Source of the DNA: Gammaproteobacteria bacterium
GTDB lineage: Bacteria > Pseudomonadota > Gammaproteobacteria > Chromatiales > Chromatiaceae
Reading direction: 5' to 3'
NCBI GenBank assembly: GCA_030594925.1
Contig: JAUVEG010000003.1
Span: forward strand, 1-20,936
Length of the DNA stretch: 20,936 nt
Shown: positions 7,716 through 16,600 of the stretch, one piece after another
Layout of the letters: every line of letters begins with the position of its first letter
Position numbering within the stretch: position 1 is the first letter of the stretch
Made by a program: the position numbers and the translations under genes
Notes under the pieces: generated by a model
The model's input: the letters and a program-made list of their open reading frames with translations, nothing else
Told to the model about the DNA's origin: nothing
The model's database searches: none

Positions 7716-9962
7716 CTACTGCTCCAGATCGATCCATGACTGGCGTCCCTCGGAATACTTTTTGTCAAGATGCGGCGTCAGTTCATAGGGTTCGTTGAGC
7801 GCTGCATCGTCATCACTATCTGCTCCGCCTTCATCATCATCACCACTATCTGCTTTACCTTCGTCGCCGATCAGTGGTGGTTTTCCGCGTTTGACTTTAT
7901 AGGCTTCATAATAGAAGAGGAATTTTTCGAGGTCGAAATCAACGGATTCAACTGCGATGGCGTTTTTGATGGCCTCGCATTCAGGACTGTTTGCCAGGGT
8001 GACCGTTGTCACATGGCCACTTTCGTAGGTAGAGGCGATGCAGTCGTTGTTATCCAGATCCTTGATCAATGCTTCGCTCTTTGCAGAAAAACCGGGGAAA
8101 AATTCGGCAAATTCCCGGTCGCAATTCAGCACACAGCTGTAGTTGATCGCATTGAGGTAGACTGCATTTTGACCATTCGCGATACTTGCAAAAACAGGGC
8201 GCGAGAAGAGATCGTAGCCTTTGAGCTGCTCGCCAACCGGATAGCGGTCATCCTCTCCATCGACTCTGTAGATATCTCCATCATCGAGTGCGCCACTGTT
8301 GTCATAATCGGATATGACCGTCGGGGGTGCTCCACCGTCGAGCCAGTTCAGTTCATTGAAGGCGTGTTCGATGGTCACTCCATCTTCAGCAATCCAGGCG
8401 GAGACAAACTGCAATCTTCCGGAGCGCAGCACCGTTTGATCGATGACACGTTCAGATGCGTGAGCAGGCGGGAAGGTTGCCACCCAGCCTGAGATCCCGG
8501 TGCCTGTGCTCTCTGCAATGCGCAGCGTCACTGCCTGGCCATCCACGTCGTCGATAGTGACTTCGCTCAGCGTTGTCCTCTTGAGGTCTGTTTCCCTGAT
8601 TGTGCTGCTGTCGGTAAGAGCCTGGGCAGGGGTTTTATCACGGATTGCAAACATCTTTTGCGGAGTTGCATTTGCGCCGTCTGCACCGCTCAACAGGCTT
8701 CCAGTGCTGAAATAGATCATGTAACCGCCATCGGGGTGACGCGCCACCTGTGGACGGGTCGTTATCGGATGTGCACCGCCGGCGCTAAAGAGCGGTGTTT
8801 GCGGCGCTTCATGAGACGACAAATCAAACTTCCACAGATTGCCATTGAGATCTCCTGCATAGGCAATGCCCGCAGCTGTAATGACTGCGGGTGCTGAAAG
8901 ACCACGGTTGTCACTGCCCGCAGGGATTGTTGTGATGTCCGGCGGATCATCCGCTGAAATCAGCAACAATATTGCCTGGTTATTGAGCGAACTGTAGCCG
9001 TTGCCGCTGATCACTACAGGCCCGGAAGCTGCGCCGGGAGGGAGCTGGCTGATGAGAGGTGCAGCGTGGATATAACCGATGTCGTCGTGACCGGAGAGTT
9101 CCCATACTACAGTCTGGTCATGCAACTCTGTACTGCTGATATCCAGCAGAAAAAGTGCTTTCCCGCCTGCCCCCAGACTGCCGGCAAGCAGGGTTTTCCG
9201 GCTCTCTCCAACCGTCACATCAGTGGCCGATAATCCGCCATCGACATAATGGCTATGTGTGTAACCGGGCTGTGCCAACCGGTTGAGTTTGGGGATAAGT
9301 AGAGAGGGGAGGTAGGAGTAGACGAGTGTTCCGTCATCTGCATCAAACACATGCAGCATGCCGTCATTGGCGCCGGCATAAATACGTGCGTCGACATGGA
9401 CCGGCGCCGAGTGCAGCATGTCGCCGATGGCATGAAGGCGGGAGCGATAGACGCCCTCAGGAAGTTCCCCGGAGCGGTCGCCACGGATAAAGTCCACGAT
9501 CTCTTCACCGTTGTATGGAGATCCCGGATCATTCGGATTGGCAATGATGGCCGACTGCTGTGCGGGACTCAGTCGATCCCACTGAAAGGGTATTTGCGCA
9601 CCATTGCCATCGAGTGTGATGATCTCCCGCTGCTGCCAGTAGGGTGGGGAGGGAGACGCCAGCTTTTCCAGTGCATTGTATCTCCCCCGGGCGCTCCACT
9701 TTCCGGGTGACTTGTGTCCGGATGCGTCGATGAGCCACTCCCGCAGATCTCCGGACCAGGCGATATTCTCATGCCACACCTGGTAGGCGCTGGTTCCTGA
9801 ATTGATGCGCAGATCATAATCAGCGAGTTCCAGCGGCGCGATATTCCAGATTGGCTGGGTCGCCGGATCAACCACCGCGTCGGCGAAAAGCGGTCTTGCC
9901 ATGACTGCAGCCATGCTGATGATAGCTGCCTTTATGATAGATCTCTGAAATCCGTTTTTCAT
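7716..9962 (-). CDS. pilY1: PilY1-like type IV pilus tip/biogenesis protein, short form
   Basis: The protein has 748 aa from the ATG at 9962 (GGGAA upstream; an ATG at 9992 would put ten polar residues before the signal peptide). A signal peptide (1-28, ending PLFADA) is followed directly by the PilY1 C-terminal beta-propeller. Landmarks are RLHAIGDMLHSAPVHVD, YAGANDGMLHVFDADDGTLV and YAGDLNGNLWKFDL. Full-size PilY1 proteins exceed 1000 aa and carry an N-terminal von Willebrand A-like region that is absent here. The DxDxDG calcium loop usually found just before YAGDL is replaced by SAPAVITAAGIA. A different Asp-rich loop, DYDNSGALDDGD, occurs at about 552-563. The C-terminus has an acidic Asp/Gly tail (about 699-719) and a cluster of Cys at about 610-662. 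Confidence 0.88.
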   Translation of the reverse strand: MKNGFQRSIIKAAIISMAAVMARPLFADAVVDPATQPIWNIAPLELADYDLRINSGTSAYQVWHENIAWSGDLREWLIDASGHKSPGKWSARGRYNALEKLASPSPPYWQQREIITLDGNGAQIPFQWDRLSPAQQSAIIANPNDPGSPYNGEEIVDFIRGDRSGELPEGVYRSRLHAIGDMLHSAPVHVDARIYAGANDGMLHVFDADDGTLVYSYLPSLLIPKLNRLAQPGYTHSHYVDGGLSATDVTVGESRKTLLAGSLGAGGKALFLLDISSTELHDQTVVWELSGHDDIGYIHAAPLISQLPPGAASGPVVISGNGYSSLNNQAILLLISADDPPDITTIPAGSDNRGLSAPAVITAAGIAYAGDLNGNLWKFDLSSHEAPQTPLFSAGGAHPITTRPQVARHPDGGYMIYFSTGSLLSGADGANATPQKMFAIRDKTPAQALTDSSTIRETDLKRTTLSEVTIDDVDGQAVTLRIAESTGTGISGWVATFPPAHASERVIDQTVLRSGRLQFVSAWIAEDGVTIEHAFNELNWLDGGAPPTVISDYDNSGALDDGDIYRVDGEDDRYPVGEQLKGYDLFSRPVFASIANGQNAVYLNAINYSCVLNCDREFAEFFPGFSAKSEALIKDLDNNDCIASTYESGHVTTVTLANSPECEAIKNAIAVESVDFDLEKFLFYYEAYKVKRGKPPLIGDEGKADSGDDDEGGADSDDDAALNEPYELTPHLDKKYSEGRQSWIDLEQ

Positions 9963-10004
9963 GATGTTCCCATTGTAAAAGTTGGCAGTCATCAGTTTGC
10001 AGTT

Positions 10005-10034
10005 GATGCACTTCGTTCCTCAGCACATCCTATG
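10005..10034 (+). repeat. Dispersed repeat, half copy, inside the pil operon
   Basis: A 30-nt block ending CAGCACATCCTATG lies in the 85-bp pilX-pilY1 gap. It matches 13559-13588 at 28 of 30 positions and corresponds to the right arm of the palindrome at 17211-17287. Confidence 0.65.
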
Positions 10035-10047
10035 TCCATACAAAACG

Positions 10048-10590
10048 TCATGGTGATGCTCCCTCCAATGTCCTGTAGATAGATTGAACGATGCGTTTGC
10101 TTCCCTTCCCGGCAGTTGCAAGGGCTGAGATGCGGAACAGGTAGTAGGAGGCTTTGTTGTTCACTACAGGTTGTTCCTCCAGGGCGATATTCTCGCCGCT
10201 GTCCTCATACACGGGGCCGAGATATTCGATCGTATAGGCGCCATTGACACCATCTTGCGTGACAACTTTTGAAGCTGCGCCGCCACTCCAGCCAGGCCAC
10301 TGAATTGAGGATGGGTCTATTCCACTCTCTCCGGGTTGATGGTAGTGACTCTGCAGGGGTGATGCGTTTGCGACAACACTGGAGAGATCTTTTTCAGCGA
10401 TGCGCAGAAGATATTCAGCGTCATGCAGCGCCCTGTTTTGAAACTGACTGTTGCCTGCCATCAACGACTCAAGAAACGAGGTATTCAGTGACAGGGCGCC
10501 GAGGAGTGCAATCACGAGTAAAAATATCAGGGCAATGGCAAGTGCGGCCCCCTGCTGGTTGTGACGGAACAGGTGGTGTGAATTTTTCAT
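10048..10590 (-). CDS. pilX: Type IV pilus minor pilin PilX
   Basis: The protein has 180 aa from the ATG at 10590; a TTG at 10599, overlapping the pilW stop, would add three residues. GAGGA ten bases before the ATG can serve as ribosome-binding site. The N-terminus QQGAALAIALIFLLVIALLG is the PilX_N signature: Gly at -1, a long hydrophobic helix and no Glu at +5, as expected for PilX. It is followed by SLNTSFLESLMAGNSQFQNR, also typical of PilX. The remainder is a poorly conserved globular domain without cysteines. It lies between pilW and pilY1, its standard place in the minor-pilin operon, and acts with them in pilus priming. Confidence 0.88.
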   Translation of the reverse strand: MKNSHHLFRHNQQGAALAIALIFLLVIALLGALSLNTSFLESLMAGNSQFQNRALHDAEYLLRIAEKDLSSVVANASPLQSHYHQPGESGIDPSSIQWPGWSGGAASKVVTQDGVNGAYTIEYLGPVYEDSGENIALEEQPVVNNKASYYLFRISALATAGKGSKRIVQSIYRTLEGASP

Positions 10591-10595
10591 CTCCT

Positions 10596-11624
10596 TCAAT
10601 TCCTCAGCTGCACCGTGGTGGAGTACAACTGTCGTCGAAAATGGTCGTCAACGGCGTAGTGATGACTGCCCATGGCGTAGGTACGGCGATTGACGACAGC
10701 CGGCTCGGTGCAGGCAGCGCGCACCAGCAGCCATACTCTTGCAAGAACTACCGCAGAGCGAGCCGCGCTGTTTGAGGTCAACTCCAGCCACTCTCTCCAC
10801 TCTGATGCAGTATTGAATGGTGCATTCCATACAGAACCGGTGACATGATCTGCATCCAGGTAACGGTATGAGACTCCATCACTCTGTATATCATTATCAG
10901 GATTGAAATCGATGACGCCATACTGAAGTTGCAGTTGCTCGACTCCCGTCACCAGCTCTTCAGCGATAGTGCGTCCATTGCTATGAAGACTCTCCCGCCA
11001 CAGCGCCGGCGGCTGGCTTCCGTCAGGACAGAGCGTGGTCGATGCGCGAATATAGTAGGCGCGTGAGATGATTTTTTGCACGATGCCGGGTTCGGTGATC
11101 CGGTTTTCATCACTTTTTGAGCCAATGAAGAGAGCTCCTTCAGTGAGGTTTGAGCGCAAATAGAGCTGCTTGTCAGACAATGCTCCTGTCACAGCGACAG
11201 GATGCGCATAGCGCGTTACAACAATATCGCCACGCAGATAGTCGCTGTCAGGGATGCACGCATATCCACTATTCGTATCATTGAGTCCGAACACAGGACG
11301 GGCAAGCATGCGCCCCCATGCATTGCCAGGCGGACACTTTCCAGTCGGCTCCAGCGGAGCGGATGTGCCTTCGATAGCGGTGATGCCGTTCAAGCCTCCG
11401 AAATAACCGGCGCGGCGCAGATCACGGCTGATCAGATCGAGCGCATAGCGCGCATTCTCCTGAATCTGCTGCAGATTTAATTGGACCCCGACGTTTCTCT
11501 TGCTGCTGATGAAGATCTTTCCCGCGCCGGCGATCAGCACGGAGCCGATAACCAGTGCGATCATGATCTCGATCAGGGTGAGGCCCTGTTGCGCACTGTT
11601 GTCTGATTTCAGATCATTCGCCAT
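10596..11624 (-). CDS. pilW: Type IV pilus minor pilin PilW
   Basis: The protein has 342 aa. The ATG at 11624 shares its A with the TGA of pilV (TGATG), so I choose it over an upstream in-frame start that would overlap pilV by 58 bp. The prepilin motif AQQG then LTLIEIMIALVIGSVL gives Gly at -1 and Glu at +5. NARYALDLISRDLRRAGYFG (starting about residue 66 of this start) is characteristic of PilW. Its length and large C-terminal domain fit the family. It is coupled to pilV upstream and overlaps or abuts pilX downstream. Confidence 0.92.
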   Translation of the reverse strand: MANDLKSDNSAQQGLTLIEIMIALVIGSVLIAGAGKIFISSKRNVGVQLNLQQIQENARYALDLISRDLRRAGYFGGLNGITAIEGTSAPLEPTGKCPPGNAWGRMLARPVFGLNDTNSGYACIPDSDYLRGDIVVTRYAHPVAVTGALSDKQLYLRSNLTEGALFIGSKSDENRITEPGIVQKIISRAYYIRASTTLCPDGSQPPALWRESLHSNGRTIAEELVTGVEQLQLQYGVIDFNPDNDIQSDGVSYRYLDADHVTGSVWNAPFNTASEWREWLELTSNSAARSAVVLARVWLLVRAACTEPAVVNRRTYAMGSHHYAVDDHFRRQLYSTTVQLRN

Positions 11625-12148
11625 CACAGCAGCACCCTGAGTTGGAAAAGCTGCAATGCATTGCCGGTGCGAGGCGGACAAGCGGGATTCGGCGCTGCAG
11701 CACGCCCCTCATTCCAGCACAGGGAGATAGTTATCAGGGTCGCATCGACGTCATCGATGGTGATGCTGGTTGTTGTGATATTGCCCTTGCCGTCAGGCAG
11801 GGTGGAGAGCCGCTCATACCAGCTCGACAGGTCCTGCTTGCGCATCTGCTGTGATGTGCAGGCGTTCGAGGCGCAGTCGGGTGGGAAAGGTTTTTTAGAG
11901 AAGCTGCCGTTATATGCCCCGGCATTTGCCTGCTGCCGGTTTGCCTTCAGGCGGTCGGAGATATCGCTGGCGAGGGCGATGACTTCAGAGCGCATGCGCC
12001 CCGTTTCGGTCGAGCGCATACTGCTCACCTGCATCCCGGCATAGCCGAGCAGGCCGATCGACAGAATCACCATGGTCACCAGCACTTCAAGCAGCGAGGA
12101 GCCGGCGTTTCGTGTGGAGTTTGGAAAACAGCAGGGTTTGAATTGCAT
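11624..12148 (-). CDS. pilV: Type IV pilus minor pilin PilV
   Basis: The protein has 174 aa. The prepilin motif RNAG then SSLLEVLVTMVILSIGLLGY has Gly at -1 and Glu at +5, and GMQVSSMRSTETGRMRSEVI follows as in other PilV proteins. Four cysteines in the globular part (PDCASNACTS, and later CWNE and ACPP) could form disulfides. ACGGAG lies eight bases before the ATG. It is the first gene of the cluster, immediately behind a good promoter. No fimT or fimU gene precedes it, unlike in Pseudomonas aeruginosa; those may be elsewhere or missing. Confidence 0.92.
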   Translation of the reverse strand: MQFKPCCFPNSTRNAGSSLLEVLVTMVILSIGLLGYAGMQVSSMRSTETGRMRSEVIALASDISDRLKANRQQANAGAYNGSFSKKPFPPDCASNACTSQQMRKQDLSSWYERLSTLPDGKGNITTTSITIDDVDATLITISLCWNEGRAAAPNPACPPRTGNALQLFQLRVLL

Positions 12149-12204
12149 CGATGAGACTCCGTTCAGTGATGCTTTATGTGAACCTTGTTAAAGATGCACA
12201 TGTG

Positions 12205-12220
12205 TGGAAAATCCTTTCCA
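12205..12220. promoter_or_regulatory. Inverted repeat in the pilV leader
   Basis: TGGAAA and TTTCCA form a perfect 6-bp inverted repeat with a 4-bp centre, between the predicted pilV transcription start and the ATG. It could be an operator or an mRNA hairpin; no regulator is recognised. Confidence 0.3.
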
Positions 12221-12276
12221 GTTTGATGTCAAGTCAGATGAAAGTGACAACGGCAGTTGCAGTTAAATCTTCCTGC

Positions 12277-12304
12277 AGTATAGAGCACTCCGGGGAAGAT
12301 GCAA
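12277..12304 (-). promoter_or_regulatory. Sigma70-like promoter of the pil operon
   Basis: On the minus strand -35 TTGCAT (12299-12304, 4 of 6) and -10 TATACT (12277-12282, 5 of 6) are separated by 16 bp. It lies in the 338-bp gap before pilV and predicts a leader of about 120 nt. No convincing RpoN-type -24/-12 site was seen in this gap. Apart from this promoter and the inverted repeat at 12205-12220, I see nothing else in 12149-12486. Confidence 0.55.
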
Positions 12305-12486
12305 GAAAATGGCGCACATTGACCACTTTGCGTCACGCCATGTTTCTCAAGAACCCCATGCATTATTTTTAAATTAATGTAGGGAGGATAAGCGATAGCA
12401 CATCCACCATAATTCAGGAGCTGATTGAAATCAGGACTGATGCCGTGGCCGAATATTTACCACTTTTTAGCTGTAAATTATTGGCT

Positions 12487-12512
12487 CTATGGAGCCCCGC
12501 CTTCGCGGGAAT
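12487..12512. repeat. Short palindromic repeat overlapping a gene end
   Basis: CCCGC (12496-12500) and GCGGG (12505-12509) form a hairpin within a GTCATTCCCGCGAAGGCGG-type sequence, a very common intergenic repeat in proteobacteria. Here it supplies the last codons and stop of the DUF4239 gene. Confidence 0.55.
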
Positions 12513-13326
12513 GACCTGTTTCGGGAGCTTGCAAGAGGCTCTGCATGCTTTTGATCGTGTGAAGCAGCGGCCGCTGGTCAATGCGAACATAACCGGCGTG
12601 TGCGCGGTCAAAGTCCGTGATCAACAACATGACGATAGCCAGCAGAAGTGATAATACTCTCAGGCCCCACCGATCCTGATGCCCTGCAAGTCCGGAATTA
12701 TATCCGGCAATACCAAGTGCGCCCGCAGCTATCGTCAGCATCAGCAGTAGAACAGCAGTAGGCAGATTGTCAAAGCCATTGACGATACGCATGGTATGGG
12801 CGTCCAGGACATCGTTAATGGAGTGAAGAATAGAGATCTCTTTTGGTCCTGATACGCCAGCGGCGATGCTCTTCAGTGCGACAGGCCACAACTTCTCCTG
12901 AATCCGCAGTGAATTCTCTATTTTTTGATACAAAACATCCCCGTCGGTTAGATCATCCTCGCTGATTACGCGTGTTTTGGCGTACTCCAGCAGTAGTGTT
13001 TTAAGTTCCCGCCTGACAGGGTCAGCCGCAAGATCCGCGCGCAGAAAAGCGGTGCTAATGGCATTTGCCTCCCCTACCAGCGCCTGTTTTCTGGCATCAG
13101 CGCGGCTCAGTGAAAAAGCGTAGGTAAATGCCAGAATAAGTCCCAGCAAGGCAAATAACCCGGTCAGCACCACATCGCTTTTGCCCCGTTTAACACGCTT
13201 GTCTGAAGAGTTATAATAGTGTCTGCCAATCAGGTATCCAACCCACATTGATAGCAGCAGGGTTACCAGGAAAACCAGACCGCTGACCCAGATTGGATAT
13301 TTGTAAAAAAGAGGCAGTTGTTCCAT
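12487..13326 (-). CDS. DUF4239 / bestrophin-like integral membrane protein
   Basis: The protein has 279 aa. Two N-terminal membrane helices (about 12-34 and 52-72) and two C-terminal ones (about 187-208 and 220-240) flank a cytoplasmic helical domain. VLTGLFALLGLILAFTYAFS followed by RADARKQALVGEANAISTAF is the signature of the DUF4239 bestrophin-like family, for which ion-channel activity is suggested by fold similarity only. GGAA seven bases upstream supports the ATG at 13326. The last residues (GHSREGGAP) are encoded by a palindromic intergenic repeat, so the original C-terminus has probably been replaced or extended. It is monocistronic, between the pil operon and the divergent fusion gene. 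Confidence 0.8.
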   Translation of the reverse strand: MEQLPLFYKYPIWVSGLVFLVTLLLSMWVGYLIGRHYYNSSDKRVKRGKSDVVLTGLFALLGLILAFTYAFSLSRADARKQALVGEANAISTAFLRADLAADPVRRELKTLLLEYAKTRVISEDDLTDGDVLYQKIENSLRIQEKLWPVALKSIAAGVSGPKEISILHSINDVLDAHTMRIVNGFDNLPTAVLLLMLTIAAGALGIAGYNSGLAGHQDRWGLRVLSLLLAIVMLLITDFDRAHAGYVRIDQRPLLHTIKSMQSLLQAPETGHSREGGAP

Positions 13327-13449
13327 AACGAAATTCCACGAACTGTGTTTGGTGGTTTTATTGCCCTCAGTCTATCAATTGTTTGTTGAATAGCAACAGC
13401 TTCAGTAGTTTTTCAAGGGGTTTACTTGAGGGGCTTGCAAAACCCAGTC

Positions 13450-13474
13450 ATTCCGGCATGCTTTTAGCCGGAAT
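13450..13474. repeat. Palindromic repeat upstream of the fusion gene
   Basis: ATTCCGGC (13450-13457) and GCCGGAAT (13467-13474) form an 8-bp stem, in a GTCATTCCGGC...AATCCA context like the copy at 20036-20062. It lies in the 301-bp gap 13327-13627, which also carries the repeat at 13559-13588. I could not identify a confident promoter in that gap. Confidence 0.5.
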
Positions 13475-13558
13475 CCATTTGTCTCATCCCTAACTATTCA
13501 GCTGGTTACAGGCTTTTGCAGGAGTTGCCTGTGGGTGCGGCACTATTCTATCGTGATT

Positions 13559-13588
13559 GACGCGCTTCGTTCCTCAGCACATCCTATG
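13559..13588 (+). repeat. Dispersed repeat, half copy
   Basis: This is a 30-nt block ending CAGCACATCCTATG, 28 of 30 identical to 10005-10034, ending 39 bp before the start of the fusion gene. Confidence 0.65.
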
Positions 13589-13627
13589 AAGTGTTGACCT
13601 GCTACTAATCGACCCGGTGAAGACCCA

Positions 13628-16600
13628 ATGACGAAACCACACACAACAACAAAAAAAGGCATCTGCGGCATCTGCCCGGCTGGTTGCTGGGTGGAGTTGA
13701 CGCTTGCGGACGGCAGGATCACCGCTATCGCCGCCGATCCCGACCACCCGTTAGGCATGATCTGTCAACGCGGCAGGCATGTGCCGGAGATCGTCTACTC
13801 TGAAGATCGCCTCAAATATCCAATGCGCCGGGTCGGTCCCAAGGGGAGCCATGATTTCGAGCGCATCAGCTGGGATGAGGCTTACGATATCATCGCTGAA
13901 AACCTCAATCGCATTAAGCAGGAGAGGGGACCGCAGGCCGTCTCCATCTACACAGGCCGTGGCTCTTTTGAACTCTCCCTGTGCGACATCTTTCAGCCGA
14001 AAGGGGTGGCGGTGTCGTCGGCATCGAGTGTTTTATTCCCCTTTGGTTCACCCAACACCATGGGAGTCGGGGCGTTATGCTACGTCTCGTTCGCGATGAT
14101 TGCGCCGCATGTCACTTTCGGCCGCATGCTGGTGAATCTATTCATCGATATGGAGAACGCCGAACTGCTGGTCGTGTGGGGAGCCAATCCGGCCACCGAC
14201 TCACCGCCGCTGGATATGCATCGCCTGGAAGCGGCCGCTAAACGGGGTGCAGAGATCATCGTTATCGATCCGCGTCGTACCGAAACCGTCGAACGAACCG
14301 GCGCGCATTGGATTCCAATTCGCCCCGGCACGGATGGCGCCCTCGCGCTGGGCATCCTCGAAGTGATCATCGACGAGGAGCTTTATGATGAGAACTTCGT
14401 CGAAGAGTGGACCCACGGTTTTGACGAACTCTCCACCTACGTCCAGCACGTCCCTCCGCAAGTGGTGGAGAACATCACCGGTGTGCCGGCCGGGGAGATC
14501 CGCAAACTGGCCCGCCGGATCATCGATGCCACAGGCGCTGCGCCTGTTATGTATACCGGGCTGGAGTACTCGAACAGCGGCATTCAGGCGATACGCGCTG
14601 TTTTCACCATCTGGGCATTGGCCGGCCAGCTCGATGTCCCAGGGGGGTTGTGCTTCTCCAGCCTGGGCAATCACTTTCCCATAAACCGCAGCGGCAATGT
14701 TGCAAATCCGGATGTCAACCTGGCCGTGGCGCGTGACCGGTTTCCCCTCTACACCCGCTATCGGGATGAATCCCACGCCACCGGATTGATCGATGCCGTC
14801 CTGCATGACAAGCCCTACCCGATCAGGGGGTTGATCGTTCAGGGCGCCTCCCTGTTGACCTCATGGCCTGAAACAGCGGTGTGGGAGGAGATGCTGGGAA
14901 AACTCGATTTCATGGTGAGCATCGATCGTCAAATGACGGCCGATGCGAAGTATGCGGATATCCTCCTGCCGGCCGCCACCATGTTCGAAATTGACTCCTA
15001 CATGGCCTACGGCTCCATCTTCAGGCTGCGGGAGAAGATCATCGAGCCGCTGGGCGAAGCGCGCAACGACTACCTGATTATGGCGAATCTGGCGGAGCGG
15101 CTTGGATATGGCCATCTCTATCCGCAGACAGAAGAGGATCTGATCGATCACGTTCTGGAGGGATCCGGCTTTACACAGGAGCAGATCAAAGAGGCCGGAG
15201 GATGGGTGAAAATACCGACACCCATGATGGAGTACAGGAAGTGGGAAAAAGGCACATGCCGTCCTGACGGCAAGCCGGGTTTCGACACCCCGACTGGAAA
15301 ATTCGAAATATGGTCAACGATTCTGGAGGATTACGGCTACGAGCCATTGCCAAAATACAGGGAGCCAACAGAGGGTCCCATCGCCAGTCCCGAACTGCTG
15401 CAGGAGTATCCGCTGGTGTTCAACTCCGGGGCCCGGCCGCAGACAGACTTTCGCTCCCAGCATCATGGCATCGAAGGATTGTTGAGGGACAATCCCGAGC
15501 CAGCCGTCGAGATCAACACCAGCGATGCGGCGGCGCGCGATATCAAATCCGGGGATCTGGTGGAGGTGCGCACACCACGCGGCGGCGTGCGCTTCAGGGC
15601 GAGAGTCACGGATAATATCGTGCAGGGCGCCATTGAAGCCAACATGGGCGGCGGTGGCCCTGTCGGCCCGGAGGCGTGGCAAAAGTCCAATGTCAACCTG
15701 CTGACTGATCTAGACAACCGCGATGAGATATCCGGTTTCCCGGTCTATAAATGCCTGTTGTGCGACATCATCAAAGTTGAAGATGGCACTGCTGATGCTG
15801 TGAAGCAGATGAATGAGAGTGGGGGAGTGTGCGGCGCTATCGCAGTCAAACCGGTCAAGCCAAACAAGCCCAAAAAGAGGGTCTACCTGGATAATAACGC
15901 GACGACAGCGCTCTCCGCCGAGGTGCTCGAGGCGATGCTGCCCTATCTGGACAGCCGCCCGGGCAACCCCTCCAGCCTGCATGAACTTGGACGCCAGGCG
16001 CGTGAAGGAATGGAGACTGCGCGCCGCCAGGTTGCACGCCTGCTGCATTGCCGGCCACGCAGGATTCTTTTTACCGGCGGCGGTTCGGAAGCCGACAACC
16101 TGGCCATCAAGGGAGTCGCTTTTGCACATGCCGACAAGGGCAAGCATATTATCACCACCACGGTGGAGCATCCCGCTGTACTCAACTCATGCCGCTTCCT
16201 TGAGAAGCTGGGTTACGCGGTGACCTATCTGCCGGTAGATGCGCATGGCCGTGTCGAACCTGCCTCTCTTCAGGAGGCGATCCGCGAAGATACGATCCTG
16301 GTCTCCATCATGCTGGCCAACAATGAGGTGGGAACCCTGTTCCCGATTAGAGAGCTGGCCGCAGTGTGCAGGGAGCGCGGTGTTCTGTTCCACTGCGATG
16401 CGGTACAGGCTGCCGGAAAGATTGATATCGACATCACCGAACTGGGGGTGGACCTTCTGACACTCTCTGCGCATAAATTTCACGGCCCCAAAGGGGTTGG
16501 CGCTCTGTACGTCGCAAAAGGCATCAAGCTGGAACCGCTGGTGCATGGTGGCAAACAGGAGATGGGATTGCGCGCCGGCACGGAGAGTGTTGCAGCCATT

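Noticed and set aside
13327..13420. Sigma70 promoter for the DUF4239 gene
   Set aside because: The best pair on the minus strand (TTGCTA and TAGACT, 16 bp apart) matches only 4 of 6 at each box, too weak to list.
15830..15900. Possible assembly join or frameshift creating the oxidoreductase-desulfurase fusion
   Set aside because: The frame is continuous, there is no start codon with a ribosome-binding site at the desulfurase N-terminus, and a typical Lys/Pro linker joins the domains. It still deserves a read-level check.
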